Shown here in pieces: positions 19,577-31,273 of a stretch of 62,472 nucleotides of DNA. Under the pieces are notes generated by a model. It ran no database searches. It had not been told where the DNA came from and worked only from the letters and a program-made list of their open reading frames with translations. Origin of the DNA: Bryobacteraceae bacterium. Its GTDB lineage: Bacteria; Acidobacteriota; Terriglobia; Bryobacterales; Bryobacteraceae. The stretch spans positions 1 to 62,472 of the forward strand of contig JAPWUP010000003.1 in the NCBI GenBank assembly GCA_028275505.1. The letters run 5' to 3'. The number at the start of each line of letters is the position of its first letter. Position 1 is the first letter of the stretch. The position numbers were made by a program, and so were the translations under genes.

Positions 19577-21079
19577 GTGAGCGAACCAGTCCGCATCCGG
19601 CTTCATCCCCTGGGCCGCGAACTCGCGCTCGAGCGCGGCGCCCTTCTCAAGGACACACTTTTCGCTTGGGGCGTCGAGTTTCCTTGCGGCGGTCGCGGCT
19701 TGTGCAAGCGTTGCCGTGTCCGCGTGCTCGAAGGTTCCCTTCCGGTCACGGAGGCCGACCGCCAGGCTTTCAGCGATTCCGAACTGGCGGCCGGCTGGCG
19801 CCTGGGTTGCCACGCGCGTGCCGAAGGCCCGCTCACGCTGGAGGTTGGCCAGTGGGAGACCGCGATCCTGGCCGACGACACGCCGTTCGAGTTCACACCG
19901 TCCGAGGGTTTAGGAATCGCCGTGGACGTGGGCACAACCACTCTGGTCGCGCAGCTCGTGGATCTGGCCAGCGGTCGCGTGCTGGGCGTGCGCACCGCCC
20001 TGAATCCTCAGGCCGCTTTCGGCGCCGATGTGATGAGCCGCATCGAGTATGCGCTCACGCCCGGGGGCCTCATCCGGTTGCGCGATGCGATCCGGAGTGA
20101 AGTGGGACGCATGGCCGAGGAGCTGGCGGCCGGTCGCGAGCTGCGCCGCGTAGTCCTGGTCGGCAACACGCCCATGCACCACCTGTTTGCCGGGCGAGAC
20201 GTAGAACCGCTCTCCCACGTGCCCTTCCAGCCGAAACACGATGGGCTTGAAATGTTCCAGTCGAACGAACTGGGCTGGGGGCTCGACGGCAATCCGCCCG
20301 TCTTCTTCCTGCCCTGCCTGGGCGGTTTCGTGGGCAGCGACGTGCTGGCCGGCCTGCTGGCTACGCGACTGCTGGAAAGCGACCGGCTCGTCGGCCTGAT
20401 GGACCTCGGCACCAACGGCGAAATCGTGTTCGGTTCCCGCGCCGGCGCGGTCTGCGCCTCGGCTGCGGCCGGTCCGGCGTTCGAAGGGGGACGCATCCGC
20501 TGGGGCATGCGGGCGGCCACGGGAGCCATCGCGGAAGTCCTGCTGCGCGACGGACGCATCGAGTGCCGCGTGCTGGGCAACACGGAGCCGCGTGGCATCT
20601 GTGGCAGCGGCCTGGTGGACGCAGCCGCGGTCGCGCTGGAGACGGGCCTGCTGGATGAACGGGGCCGCCTGCTGTGCAACGGTGAGGCCTGGCAGCTCTG
20701 CCCGCCCGTGGTTCTTACACAGAAAGACATTCGCGAGCTGCAACTCGCCAAAGCGGCGATCGCCGCAGGCGTGCGCATCGTGCTGCGCCGTCTCGGACGC
20801 AGACCCGAAGAGGTTTCGCGCCTCTATCTCGCCGGCGCTTTCGGCAACTACATCAACCGCACGAGCGCCCGCCGCATCGGGCTGCTGGAATTCCCCGAAG
20901 AGCGCATCGTGCCCGCAGGCAACACCGCCCTGCTCGGCGCCAAGATGGCGCTCTTCCTCATCGAGCAGGGTACGGACGTGTTCGAGCAGGTGCGCCGCCG
21001 TGTGGAGCACATCTCGCTGGCGGCGGATCCAGACTTCCAAGAAATCTTCGTCGAGCAGATGCTCTTCACGCCCGCGTGA
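19577..21079 (+). CDS. ASKHA/2Fe-2S protein of the corrinoid-activator (DUF4445) family
   Basis: A 500-residue protein starting with GTG. An N-terminal plant-type ferredoxin domain carries Cys37, Cys43, Cys46 and Cys78 ('FPCGGRGLCKRCRV', 'LGCHA'). It is followed by an ASKHA-fold ATPase: 'GIAVDVGTTTLVAQLVDL' for phosphate 1, 'VLVGNTPMHHLFAG', 'GLMDLGTNGEIVFG' and 'LTQKDIRELQLAKAAI'. Relatives such as RamA and the CoFeSP activator use ATP to reductively reactivate cob(II)alamin in corrinoid methyltransferases. No corrinoid protein or methyltransferase gene is visible nearby, so the partner is unknown. It is slightly shorter than many activators (about 600 residues). It follows accA by 22 bases. 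Confidence 0.85.
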   Translation: MSEPVRIRLHPLGRELALERGALLKDTLFAWGVEFPCGGRGLCKRCRVRVLEGSLPVTEADRQAFSDSELAAGWRLGCHARAEGPLTLEVGQWETAILADDTPFEFTPSEGLGIAVDVGTTTLVAQLVDLASGRVLGVRTALNPQAAFGADVMSRIEYALTPGGLIRLRDAIRSEVGRMAEELAAGRELRRVVLVGNTPMHHLFAGRDVEPLSHVPFQPKHDGLEMFQSNELGWGLDGNPPVFFLPCLGGFVGSDVLAGLLATRLLESDRLVGLMDLGTNGEIVFGSRAGAVCASAAAGPAFEGGRIRWGMRAATGAIAEVLLRDGRIECRVLGNTEPRGICGSGLVDAAAVALETGLLDERGRLLCNGEAWQLCPPVVLTQKDIRELQLAKAAIAAGVRIVLRRLGRRPEEVSRLYLAGAFGNYINRTSARRIGLLEFPEERIVPAGNTALLGAKMALFLIEQGTDVFEQVRRRVEHISLAADPDFQEIFVEQMLFTPA

Positions 21080-21080
21080 A

Positions 21081-22517
21081 CTAATTCGCTGCGGGGCGAG
21101 CTTCGGGATTGGGGGTGGGCAAAGGCGCCCCGACCTGCTTCCACCAGGCGTGCAGGCGTTCTCGCAATCGCCGGACGACGTCGGGGAACTGCTGCGCCAG
21201 GTCGCGCTGCTCGCCCGGATCGCCGGCCAGATCGTACAGCTCGACGCGCCCGCCCTCGAAGTATTCCAGCAGCTTCCACTGGCGACCGCCCTCGCGGCGC
21301 AGGATCGCGCTCACGGGTGTGGTGGTGGCGTAGTAGTGCGGGTAGTGGAAATACAGCTCGTCGCGCTCGAGCCGTTCCTCGGGCCGTCGCAACAGCTTCG
21401 CGAAACTAATGCCGTCCACGGTGGCGTTGTGTTTCGCGTCGCCCTTCAGCCCGGCCAGCTCGAGCATGGTCGGATAAAAGTCGGTGGAACAGACCGGCTC
21501 CTCGCAGGTGCGGCCCGCAGCGCAGCCGGGAGCGCGGACGATCAAAGGCACGCGGATGCCGCCCTCGTAAAGTGACCCCTTGCCCGAGCGCAGCGGGTAA
21601 TTGTCCGTGACCTGCTCGCCGCGCCAGACGTTGATGTAGCCGCCGTTGTCGGAGGTGAAAATGACTACCGTGTTGGCGGCGAGGCCGCGCTCATCCAGAT
21701 AGCGCAGCAGGCGACCCACGTTCTCGTCGAGGCATCGCACCATGGCGGCGTAGCCAGCGTTGCGGTGATGCAGCCCCGGCGCAATCCGGCGGCGGTAATG
21801 CTCCACCAGCTCCGGCTTGCCCTCAATGGGCGTGTGGACCGTGTGGTAGCAAAGATTCAGGAAGAAGGGACGTCCCGCGGCCGCGTCCATCATCTTCAGC
21901 GCTTCGTCAGTAAGTCGGTCGGTCAGGTATTCGCCAGACCGCCCCAGATGCAAGCCCGGCACGTAGCGATACTCCCCTGCCTGCCCGAAGGGCCCGCGGT
22001 AGGGCCAGAAATAAGTGGCCGGGGCGCCCCACACACTGCCGCCGATGTTGACGTCGTAGCCCTGCGTTTCCGGGTAATGCTCGGCGCCGCCCAGGTGCCA
22101 CTTGCCGATGTGGATCGTGAAGTAGCCGGCCTCGCGCAGCACTTCGGCGATCGTCACCTCTTCATGGGGCAGATCAGCGGCCACCGCCGGCGTAATTACC
22201 GCCCGCCGTTCCGGACCCCGCAACGCGGCCTCGCGCCAGATCGTGATGCGCAGCCGCGCGGGATACTTTCCCGTCTGGATCGAGCCGCGCGTGGGCGAGC
22301 AAACCGGCGAAGCTGCGTACGCGCGCGTGAAGCGCACTCCCTCCCGGGCCAGCCGTTCCAGATTGGGCGTCTCGTGCAGATCAGCGCCGTAAGGCGTGGT
22401 GTCCGCCCATCCCAGATCGTCAGCCAGAATGAACACGAAATTGGGACGCCCGCTGGCAGCGAATCCGCGCCAGGCGCCGCCGGCCAGACAACAGCCAAGG
22501 AAGCTCCGCCGCGTCAT
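21081..22517 (-). CDS. type I (formylglycine) sulfatase, exported
   Basis: A 478-residue sulfatase that hydrolyses sulfate esters, probably of polysaccharides or glycosides. 'RRSFLG' at residues 3-8 and the following hydrophobic stretch suggest Tat export. The metal site starts with '[15 protein letters not shown]'. Cys73 in '[14 protein letters not shown]' fits C-x-P-x-R, which is converted to formylglycine. Further sites are 'IGKWHLGG' and 'FTSDNGG'. Maturation needs a formylglycine-generating enzyme that is not in the window. It is convergent with the ASKHA gene (1 base apart). No Shine-Dalgarno sequence is visible; a -10 box lies 10 bases upstream of the ATG. Confidence 0.93.
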   Translation of the reverse strand: MTRRSFLGCCLAGGAWRGFAASGRPNFVFILADDLGWADTTPYGADLHETPNLERLAREGVRFTRAYAASPVCSPTRGSIQTGKYPARLRITIWREAALRGPERRAVITPAVAADLPHEEVTIAEVLREAGYFTIHIGKWHLGGAEHYPETQGYDVNIGGSVWGAPATYFWPYRGPFGQAGEYRYVPGLHLGRSGEYLTDRLTDEALKMMDAAAGRPFFLNLCYHTVHTPIEGKPELVEHYRRRIAPGLHHRNAGYAAMVRCLDENVGRLLRYLDERGLAANTVVIFTSDNGGYINVWRGEQVTDNYPLRSGKGSLYEGGIRVPLIVRAPGCAAGRTCEEPVCSTDFYPTMLELAGLKGDAKHNATVDGISFAKLLRRPEERLERDELYFHYPHYYATTTPVSAILRREGGRQWKLLEYFEGGRVELYDLAGDPGEQRDLAQQFPDVVRRLRERLHAWWKQVGAPLPTPNPEARPAAN

Positions 22518-22527
22518 AACCCCGGAC

Positions 22528-22535
22528 AGTATACT
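22528..22535. promoter_or_regulatory. palindromic -10 element AGTATACT between sulfatase and carA
   Basis: AGTATACT reads as TATACT on both strands. On the minus strand it is 10 bases from the sulfatase ATG, giving a near-leaderless message. On the plus strand it could serve carA with a leader of about 65 nt. No good -35 was seen on either strand. Confidence 0.4.
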
Positions 22536-22608
22536 TCACGGGTTGAAGCGGGAGGTCACGGGATGGTTCAATGAAAGAAACAGCGCGTTCCGCGGGAGGA
22601 TTCCTCGA

Positions 22609-23754
22609 TTGAGCAAAGCGATCCTCGCCCTGGAAGACGGAACGGTCTTCGAGGGCGCGAGTCTTGGTGCGGCTGTGGAGCGATCCGGCGAGGTCGTTTT
22701 CAACACGGCCATCACCGGTTACCAGGAAATCTTTACCGATCCTTCCTACGCCGGCCAGATCGTCGTCCTCACTTACCCGCACATCGGCAACTACGGCGCC
22801 AACGCGGAGGACAATGAGGCTGCCCGCCCGTACATCGAGGGCCTGGTGGTGCGCGAGTTCTCTCCGGTGGCCAGCAACTGGCGAGCCGAGGAAGAAGCAC
22901 GGAGCTTTCTGTGCCGGCACGGCATCCCGGTGATCAGCGGCGTGGACACCAGAGCGCTGGTGCGACGTCTGCGAACGCGCGGCACGATGCGCGGGGTGCT
23001 CTCGGGCGTGCCCGCGGACCCGCAAGCCTTGGTGGAGAAGGCGCGCAGCATCCCGCCGATGGCCGGATTGGATCTGGCTACCGGAGTCTCCACCCCCACC
23101 ACGTATACGTGGGAGCGCGGCGTCGTCCCCTGTTCGCCCTCGGAGCGCGTGGGCCGTCCTGCGGAGCCGCGCTTTCATGTGGTGGCCTACGATTTCGGCA
23201 TCAAGCGCAACATCCTCCGCCGCCTGGTTCACGCCGGCTGTCGCGTCACCGTGGTGCCTTCGCTGACGCCGGCCGAAGACGTGCTCGCGCTGCGGCCGGA
23301 TGGCATCTTCCTCTCCAACGGCCCCGGCGATCCGGAACCGCTCCAGCGCCAGGTGGCCAACATTCGCCGGCTCATCGGGCGCAAACCTATCTTCGGGATC
23401 TGCCTGGGCCATCAGCTTCTGGGACTGGCCTTCGGGGGCAGAACGTATAAACTGAAATTCGGCCACCGCGGCGCCAATCATCCCGTGATCAACCGCCTCA
23501 CCAACCGCGTCGAGATCACTTCGCACAATCACGGCTTCGCTGTGGATCCGGATTCGCTGCCGGCGGCGGACATCGAACTGACCCACTTCAATCTCAACGA
23601 CGGCACCCTGGAAGGCTTCCGGCACCGCCGGGAACCCGTCTTCTGTGTGCAATATCACCCGGAGGCGGCCCCGGGGCCGCACGATTCGCTTTACCTGTTC
23701 GACGAGTTCGTGCGCCTGATGGAGGAATTCAGCGCGCGCCCGCGGGAGGTTTGA
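22609..23754 (+). CDS. carA: carbamoyl-phosphate synthase small subunit
   Basis: The 381-residue glutaminase subunit that delivers ammonia to CarB for arginine and pyrimidine synthesis. The N-terminal domain begins '[17 protein letters not shown]' and contains '[19 protein letters not shown]'. The class I amidotransferase domain has nucleophile Cys265 in '[10 protein letters not shown]' and the His350/Glu352 pair in 'YHPEAAPGP', at positions matching the E. coli enzyme. The frame is open far upstream, but the start is TTG 22609, because GGGAGGA (22594-22600) lies 8 bases ahead and the family N-terminus begins there. carB starts 7 bases after the stop. Confidence 0.95.
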   Translation: MSKAILALEDGTVFEGASLGAAVERSGEVVFNTAITGYQEIFTDPSYAGQIVVLTYPHIGNYGANAEDNEAARPYIEGLVVREFSPVASNWRAEEEARSFLCRHGIPVISGVDTRALVRRLRTRGTMRGVLSGVPADPQALVEKARSIPPMAGLDLATGVSTPTTYTWERGVVPCSPSERVGRPAEPRFHVVAYDFGIKRNILRRLVHAGCRVTVVPSLTPAEDVLALRPDGIFLSNGPGDPEPLQRQVANIRRLIGRKPIFGICLGHQLLGLAFGGRTYKLKFGHRGANHPVINRLTNRVEITSHNHGFAVDPDSLPAADIELTHFNLNDGTLEGFRHRREPVFCVQYHPEAAPGPHDSLYLFDEFVRLMEEFSARPREV

Positions 23755-23761
23755 CGAGCCG

Positions 23762-26992
<3,231 letters not shown>

Positions 26993-27027
26993 AGCGCTCG
27001 CTTCCCACGAAGCGGCCGGCGCTGCGG

Positions 27028-27033
27028 CACAAT
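27028..27033 (+). promoter_or_regulatory. -10 box 6 bases before the DUF1080 start
   Basis: CACAAT precedes the ATG by 6 bases and no Shine-Dalgarno sequence is present, which fits a leaderless message. The -35 region is weak. Confidence 0.35.
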
Positions 27034-27039
27034 ATCACC

Positions 27040-27840
27040 ATGCGAAAGCTATCGTGGATTCTCTGCCTGCCGGCGTTGATCGGCCTGGCGGCCCCGGCGC
27101 AGAAGCTCCCCGAACTCAACGATGGCGAGCCTCACGGGGACCCGCCCTTCCTGCTCGAGGACGGCTGGAGGCCCCTGTTCAACGGGCGGGATCTCTCGGG
27201 CTGGCATCCGCAGGACGCCAAAATTCCCAACGAGTGGATGACCACGCGCGGCGTGCGATGGGAACCGCTGCTGGCGCCCACGCGCTTGTTCGCCGTCCCC
27301 ATTCCGGGCGACCGCCTGATCAACGGACCCAACGGCCGCACCGTCAACCTGGTCACGGACGAAAAGTTCGGCGACGTCGAACTCTATCTGGAATTCATGC
27401 TGGCCAAAGGCTCCAACTCGGGCGTCTACCTGCACGGCCTTTATGAAGTACAGATCTTCGACAGTTGGGGCTCGCCTGAGCCCATGAGGACCTCCGATTG
27501 CGGCGCGATTTATCATCGCTGGATTGACGGCAAGGGGGTGGGCGGCTCCCCACCGTTGCGCAACGCCAGCCGGCGTCCGGGCGAATGGCAGTCGTTTCAA
27601 ATCTGGTTCCGCGCGCCGCGCTTCGATGCCTCGGGCCGCAAGATCGAGAACGCACGCTTCATCCGCGTGCTCCACAACGGTCTTCTGGTGCAGCAGGACG
27701 TGGAGGTAGACGGCCCGACGCGCGCTCACATGCCCATCCCCGAGGCGCCCACCAACCCGATCATGCTTCAGGGGGATCACGGGCCGGTCGCCTTCCGTTC
27801 CATTTACGTCAGGCCACTGCGTCCGATCGTCAAGCGCTGA
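27040..27840 (+). CDS. DUF1080 (3-keto-disaccharide hydrolase-like) exported protein
   Basis: A 266-residue protein with a signal peptide (to about 'APAQ' at residue 21) and one DUF1080 concanavalin-like beta-sandwich. Family hallmarks are 'PLFNGRDLSGWHPQD', 'KFGDVELYLEFMLAKGSNSG', 'VYLHGLYEVQIFDSWG' and 'CGAIYHRW'. Members have been assigned as 3-keto-glycoside or 3-keto-disaccharide hydrolases working with Gfo/Idh dehydrogenases. Two exported Gfo/Idh proteins are encoded at 45293-47860, so a shared periplasmic sugar route is possible but unproven. It lies 47 bases after carB. Confidence 0.88.
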   Translation: MRKLSWILCLPALIGLAAPAQKLPELNDGEPHGDPPFLLEDGWRPLFNGRDLSGWHPQDAKIPNEWMTTRGVRWEPLLAPTRLFAVPIPGDRLINGPNGRTVNLVTDEKFGDVELYLEFMLAKGSNSGVYLHGLYEVQIFDSWGSPEPMRTSDCGAIYHRWIDGKGVGGSPPLRNASRRPGEWQSFQIWFRAPRFDASGRKIENARFIRVLHNGLLVQQDVEVDGPTRAHMPIPEAPTNPIMLQGDHGPVAFRSIYVRPLRPIVKR

Positions 27841-27857
27841 GGCCCGACCCCGAGGCC

Positions 27858-27884
27858 GGCGAGAGGTCAACTCTGGCTCTCGCC
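27858..27884. terminator. stem between convergent DUF1080 and CpsD-like genes
   Basis: GGCGAGAG (27858-27865) pairs perfectly with CTCTCGCC (27877-27884) around an 11-base loop, at the junction of two convergent genes. There is no U tract on either side, so termination activity is uncertain. The stem overlaps the stop codon of the minus-strand gene. Confidence 0.35.
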
Positions 27885-28769
27885 CCCGGAATCCGCCGGC
27901 GTCTCGGCGTCCTCGGTCTCGGATTCGCGCTCGCGGTAACCGTAGCTCGAATAATAGTAGGTGTATTTGCTGTAAAGCTCGCCGGCGCGCGCGCCGTTGA
28001 CCACCACGCCGATCACGTTGTTTTCGCACAGTGATTGCATGGCGCGCGCCACCGTGTCAATCGTGGTTTGCCGGATCCGCACCACCAGCAGGCTGCCATC
28101 GGCGATCGTGCCCAGCAGATTCGCATCGGCGGAAAACAGCAGGGGCGGGCTGTCCAGAATCACCCAGTTGAACAGTTTGGGCAGCTCCCGGAAGAGCACC
28201 CGCACCTGGCGCAAATTCAGCAGTTCGAGAGGATTCTTGACCATGCTGCCCGCAGGCATCAGACACAGATTCATACCTGCCACGCGCTTGATGACTGCTT
28301 CCAGGGGTGCGTTGCCGAGCAGGAAGTCGGTGAACCCGGGACTGCGAGGGATCTGGAAGAGACTGTGGATCACGGGGCGCCGGAGGTCACAGTCCACCAG
28401 CAACGTATACTGGTCGCTCAACTGCGCCTGCGAGATGGCCAGATTGGCCGCCACGAAAGATTTGCCTTCGGCGGGGGAAGGACTGGTGATCACGATGGCG
28501 TGCAAGGGCTGGAGCTTTTGCAAGTGGTTCAGGCGGGTGCGCAAACTTCGGAACTCTTCGGCTGGCGGCGCGTGCGGTCGGGCCAAGTCAATCAGCAAAG
28601 CTTCCGGGGCGGGCCGGAAAGGAACCTCTTCGAGCAGTTCGAGAAATCCGGCTGCGGGAATGACTCCCGGAGCGCCTGCCAGCTCGGCCCCGGGGGCAGG
28701 CTGCACCGGCGGTCCGGTCTCGCCCGCCATCTGTTCAGCCTTTCGCAACGCATCGTGAACCCGGCTCAT
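27867..28769 (-). CDS. CpsD/CapB-family polysaccharide tyrosine kinase
   Basis: A 300-residue cytoplasmic BY-kinase. Walker A is 'SPSPAEGKS' (about 96-104), Walker A' is 'LLVDCDLRRP' (about 123-132), and Walker B is 'VILDSPPLL'. The C-terminus carries a cluster of autophosphorylated-type tyrosines, 'YSKYTYYYSSYGYRE', with eight tyrosines in fifteen residues. Phosphorylation cycles of this tail control polysaccharide polymerisation with the membrane adaptor. The adaptor is the GumC-like gene immediately upstream (26 bases), and the kinase and adaptor are separate here, as in firmicutes and many acidobacteria. Confidence 0.92.
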   Translation of the reverse strand: MSRVHDALRKAEQMAGETGPPVQPAPGAELAGAPGVIPAAGFLELLEEVPFRPAPEALLIDLARPHAPPAEEFRSLRTRLNHLQKLQPLHAIVITSPSPAEGKSFVAANLAISQAQLSDQYTLLVDCDLRRPVIHSLFQIPRSPGFTDFLLGNAPLEAVIKRVAGMNLCLMPAGSMVKNPLELLNLRQVRVLFRELPKLFNWVILDSPPLLFSADANLLGTIADGSLLVVRIRQTTIDTVARAMQSLCENNVIGVVVNGARAGELYSKYTYYYSSYGYRERESETEDAETPADSGGESQS

Positions 28770-28795
28770 TTACGCTGCCTTTCGCACATCCATTT

Positions 28796-30448
28796 TCAGG
28801 AACGATTCGAGTAATAATACAGCACCGAACCCGCCATGGCTGCCAGGCCCACCAAGGATGCCGCCGACCATGCGAGCCAGCGCAGCCTCCGCTTGCGTTG
28901 CAAAACCAGGTCGTTTTCCAGCAACGGGATCGTGGCCAGCACCGCCAGCTTGGTGTAGGCGCGCACGTCCTTGAGGGTTTTCAGCGACGTATCTTTCATC
29001 TCGCGCACGCCCACTGCGAAAACTCCCAGCATGAGGCCTATCCCGAGGCCCGCTCCGATAATGAGCAGACGATTCGGCTTGGCCGGGCGCTCGGGCAGGG
29101 ACGCAGGTTCGAGCAGCTCCAGCTTGTCCCCCTGGCCCCGGGCGACCAGGTCCGTCGCCATCTCCGAGGCCGCGGCGCGCTTGCTCAGATCTTCGTAGCG
29201 GGCGCGGGCCAGATCGCGGTTGCGCGTCAGCTCGGCGTAATCGCGCTCCACCAGAGGACTGCTCTCGATGTAACTCTGGTATTGCTTGATTAGCCGCTGG
29301 ATTTGCTGCTGTTCTTTGACCTTGGCTTCGATCTCCAGATTCTTGGCCTCGATCTGGCTCTGCAAACGGGCGATGTTGGCCTCGGCTTCCCTCAGTGCTT
29401 TGAGTTGTTCGGGGCGCAGGGCGCGGGTCCCCGGCTGTTCCGTCTTCGCCGGCGCCTCCTGAGCTAGCAAGGCCTGGCGGTTCTTGCGTAGCCCTTCCAG
29501 TTGGCGCTGCAACCGCTGCACGTCCGGGTGATCATCCCGATAGCGTTCCCGCATACCCACCAGGGCCGTCTCCAGCGCGACGATCTGGCGCTCGACTTCA
29601 GCCAGGCGCTCTCGACGCACGGGCGCTTCCGGCGCATCGGAGCTCGCAGAAAGCGACGCAATCTGATCCCGGGTGATGCGGATTTGCGACTCCAGCATCA
29701 GGCGCTCCTGCACCAGGCGATTGATGGCGTCATTGATGCCTGCCAGTTGCGTTTCGAACGCCCGGATGGCGTTGAGGTTGCGATCCAACTGGTCCGGCAA
29801 GCGCCCGCTGTTGCGCACGCGGAACTCGGCCAGCTTGTTTTCCCACTCGTCCAGCTCCTTCTTGGCCTGCTGGAGCTGGTCTTTGAGAAATTCCGTGGTC
29901 TGTACGGACTGGCTGGAGCGGGTGCGGATATTTTCTTCGATGAAGCGCCCGGCCAGATCGGCGGCCACCTTCTGGGCCAGGAAGCGATTGGGGTAGGCGA
30001 AAGAAATCCGGAACACTGAGGCCCGATCCCGGGCCGCCGTGGAAAGCCGCGTCACGGGGGAAATGCGAATGTCCCGGGTGCGCATCTGCTCGATGATGTC
30101 CTCCATCGGCAGACGCGCCCGCTCGCGCGGGTAAAGGTTATAAGTCTGGATGATGTTGATGAGGGTGGGCCGGCTGAGAATGTTCGAAGCCATGGCGCTG
30201 ATGCGCTGGGAAATTTCCATGCTCACGTTGGAGGGGACCAGTTGCTGCGGTACCTGCGGGGGAGTGACCTGGATCGTGGCCTCCGACACATAAGTATCCG
30301 GCCACAAGAAAGCGACGACTACCGCCACCACCAGGCCCGCGAAAGCCGGCCCTGCCAGCCACCCCTTGTTGCGGCGAACGATTTCCAGATAATCTTCCAG
30401 ATCCAGTGGCCTTCGTTCTACCGTGAGAGCTTCCCCGGGCGGCTGCAT
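28796..30448 (-). CDS. GumC/Wzz-family polysaccharide co-polymerase
   Basis: A 550-residue inner-membrane protein. It has a Wzz domain with a first transmembrane helix at about 32-50 ('AGPAFAGLVVAVVVAFLW'), then 'TYVSEATIQVTPP'. A long periplasmic coiled coil spans about 165-435 ('ARLQSQIEAKNLEIEAKVKE', 'QLQQAKKELDEWENKLAEF'). A GNVR motif-like region follows ('YEDLSKRAAASEMA'), then a helix at about 460-480, and a further hydrophobic C-terminal segment ('LAWSAASLVGLAAMAGSVLYY'). It links the CpsD-like kinase to the Wza-like outer-membrane pore. Confidence 0.92.
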   Translation of the reverse strand: MQPPGEALTVERRPLDLEDYLEIVRRNKGWLAGPAFAGLVVAVVVAFLWPDTYVSEATIQVTPPQVPQQLVPSNVSMEISQRISAMASNILSRPTLINIIQTYNLYPRERARLPMEDIIEQMRTRDIRISPVTRLSTAARDRASVFRISFAYPNRFLAQKVAADLAGRFIEENIRTRSSQSVQTTEFLKDQLQQAKKELDEWENKLAEFRVRNSGRLPDQLDRNLNAIRAFETQLAGINDAINRLVQERLMLESQIRITRDQIASLSASSDAPEAPVRRERLAEVERQIVALETALVGMRERYRDDHPDVQRLQRQLEGLRKNRQALLAQEAPAKTEQPGTRALRPEQLKALREAEANIARLQSQIEAKNLEIEAKVKEQQQIQRLIKQYQSYIESSPLVERDYAELTRNRDLARARYEDLSKRAAASEMATDLVARGQGDKLELLEPASLPERPAKPNRLLIIGAGLGIGLMLGVFAVGVREMKDTSLKTLKDVRAYTKLAVLATIPLLENDLVLQRKRRLRWLAWSAASLVGLAAMAGSVLYYYSNRS

Positions 30449-30495
30449 CCCTCAATCCTCTTATCGGTTATTCGCCTCGCCTGCTGAAGCTGCCT

Positions 30496-31131
30496 TCAGG
30501 GAACGATGATATAGTCCCCGTGCTGCAAAACAATGTTTTGGGAAAGATTCTTGCCCTTGATCACGTCGTTGTAATTGAACTTGATGCGCTGGTTGCCGCG
30601 CAGGATCGTGATGTTTTTCTTGTTAGCGAACTCGCGGAAGCCACCGGCGAGGGTAAGAGCCTCCAGCACGGTAACCGGCGTCACCAGCGGATAGGCTCCG
30701 GGACGATTGACCTCCCCCGTAACGTAGTAACGCTTGCTGCGAACTGCCTGTACCGAGACGATCACATCGGGGTTGTTGATGTATTTTGAGAACGCCGCGG
30801 TTACGGCGGCGTCGAGTTTGTCCGGCGTCAAGCCGGCGGCCTGGATGTCGCCGATCAAGGGCAAGGTGATCTTACCGTCGGGACGCACGGTCACCAGCCC
30901 TGAAAGTTCGGGCTCCCGCCAGACCCGGATGAGGAGAATGTCCTCGGGGCCGATGATGTAAGTCCGCGGGTCCACGGCCGCCGGCGGGGCCTCCGCCAGA
31001 GATTCGCGCGCGGCTTCGCCCGCCGGCTTGGCCGCCTCAGGCTCGCGCGGGGCGGGCTGTTGCTGCGCCTGCGCAGCCAGGGATCCGCAAAGAACCAGCG
31101 CCATGAACACGCCCGCTGCGGTGGCGTTCAT
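30496..31131 (-). CDS. Wza-like polysaccharide export lipoprotein/porin
   Basis: A 211-residue exported protein, 47 bases upstream of the GumC-like gene. The start ATG 31131 is fixed by AGGAGGAC 5 bases ahead; the longer frame to 31194 lacks this. The signal peptide ends near 'AAQAQ', with a Cys at 'VLCGS' that is inside the hydrophobic core rather than at an ideal lipobox. The Poly_export domain starts 'TYIIGPEDILLIRVWREPEL' and includes 'VRPDGKITLPLIGDIQAAG', with a SLBB domain 'YYVTGEVNRPGAYPLVTP'. It would form the outer-membrane exit for the exopolysaccharide. Confidence 0.9.
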   Translation of the reverse strand: MNATAAGVFMALVLCGSLAAQAQQQPAPREPEAAKPAGEAARESLAEAPPAAVDPRTYIIGPEDILLIRVWREPELSGLVTVRPDGKITLPLIGDIQAAGLTPDKLDAAVTAAFSKYINNPDVIVSVQAVRSKRYYVTGEVNRPGAYPLVTPVTVLEALTLAGGFREFANKKNITILRGNQRIKFNYNDVIKGKNLSQNIVLQHGDYIIVP

Positions 31132-31229
31132 CCCAGTCCTCCTGTGGCAATGCTGATGGATCGGCTTTTCGGGTCGTTGCAAGAAGGAATCCAAACCTGT
31201 CGTGCAGCTCGACGTGCGCCGCTTTGCCT

Positions 31230-31235
31230 ATTTTA
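31230..31235 (-). promoter_or_regulatory. -10 box candidate for the exopolysaccharide operon
   Basis: TAAAAT on the minus strand lies 98 bases before the Wza-like gene, in the 142-base gap after tig. The -35 region is not convincing. Confidence 0.35.
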
Positions 31236-31273
31236 CTGCAACGGGCAGGCGGACCATCCACACCGGGCGGCGT

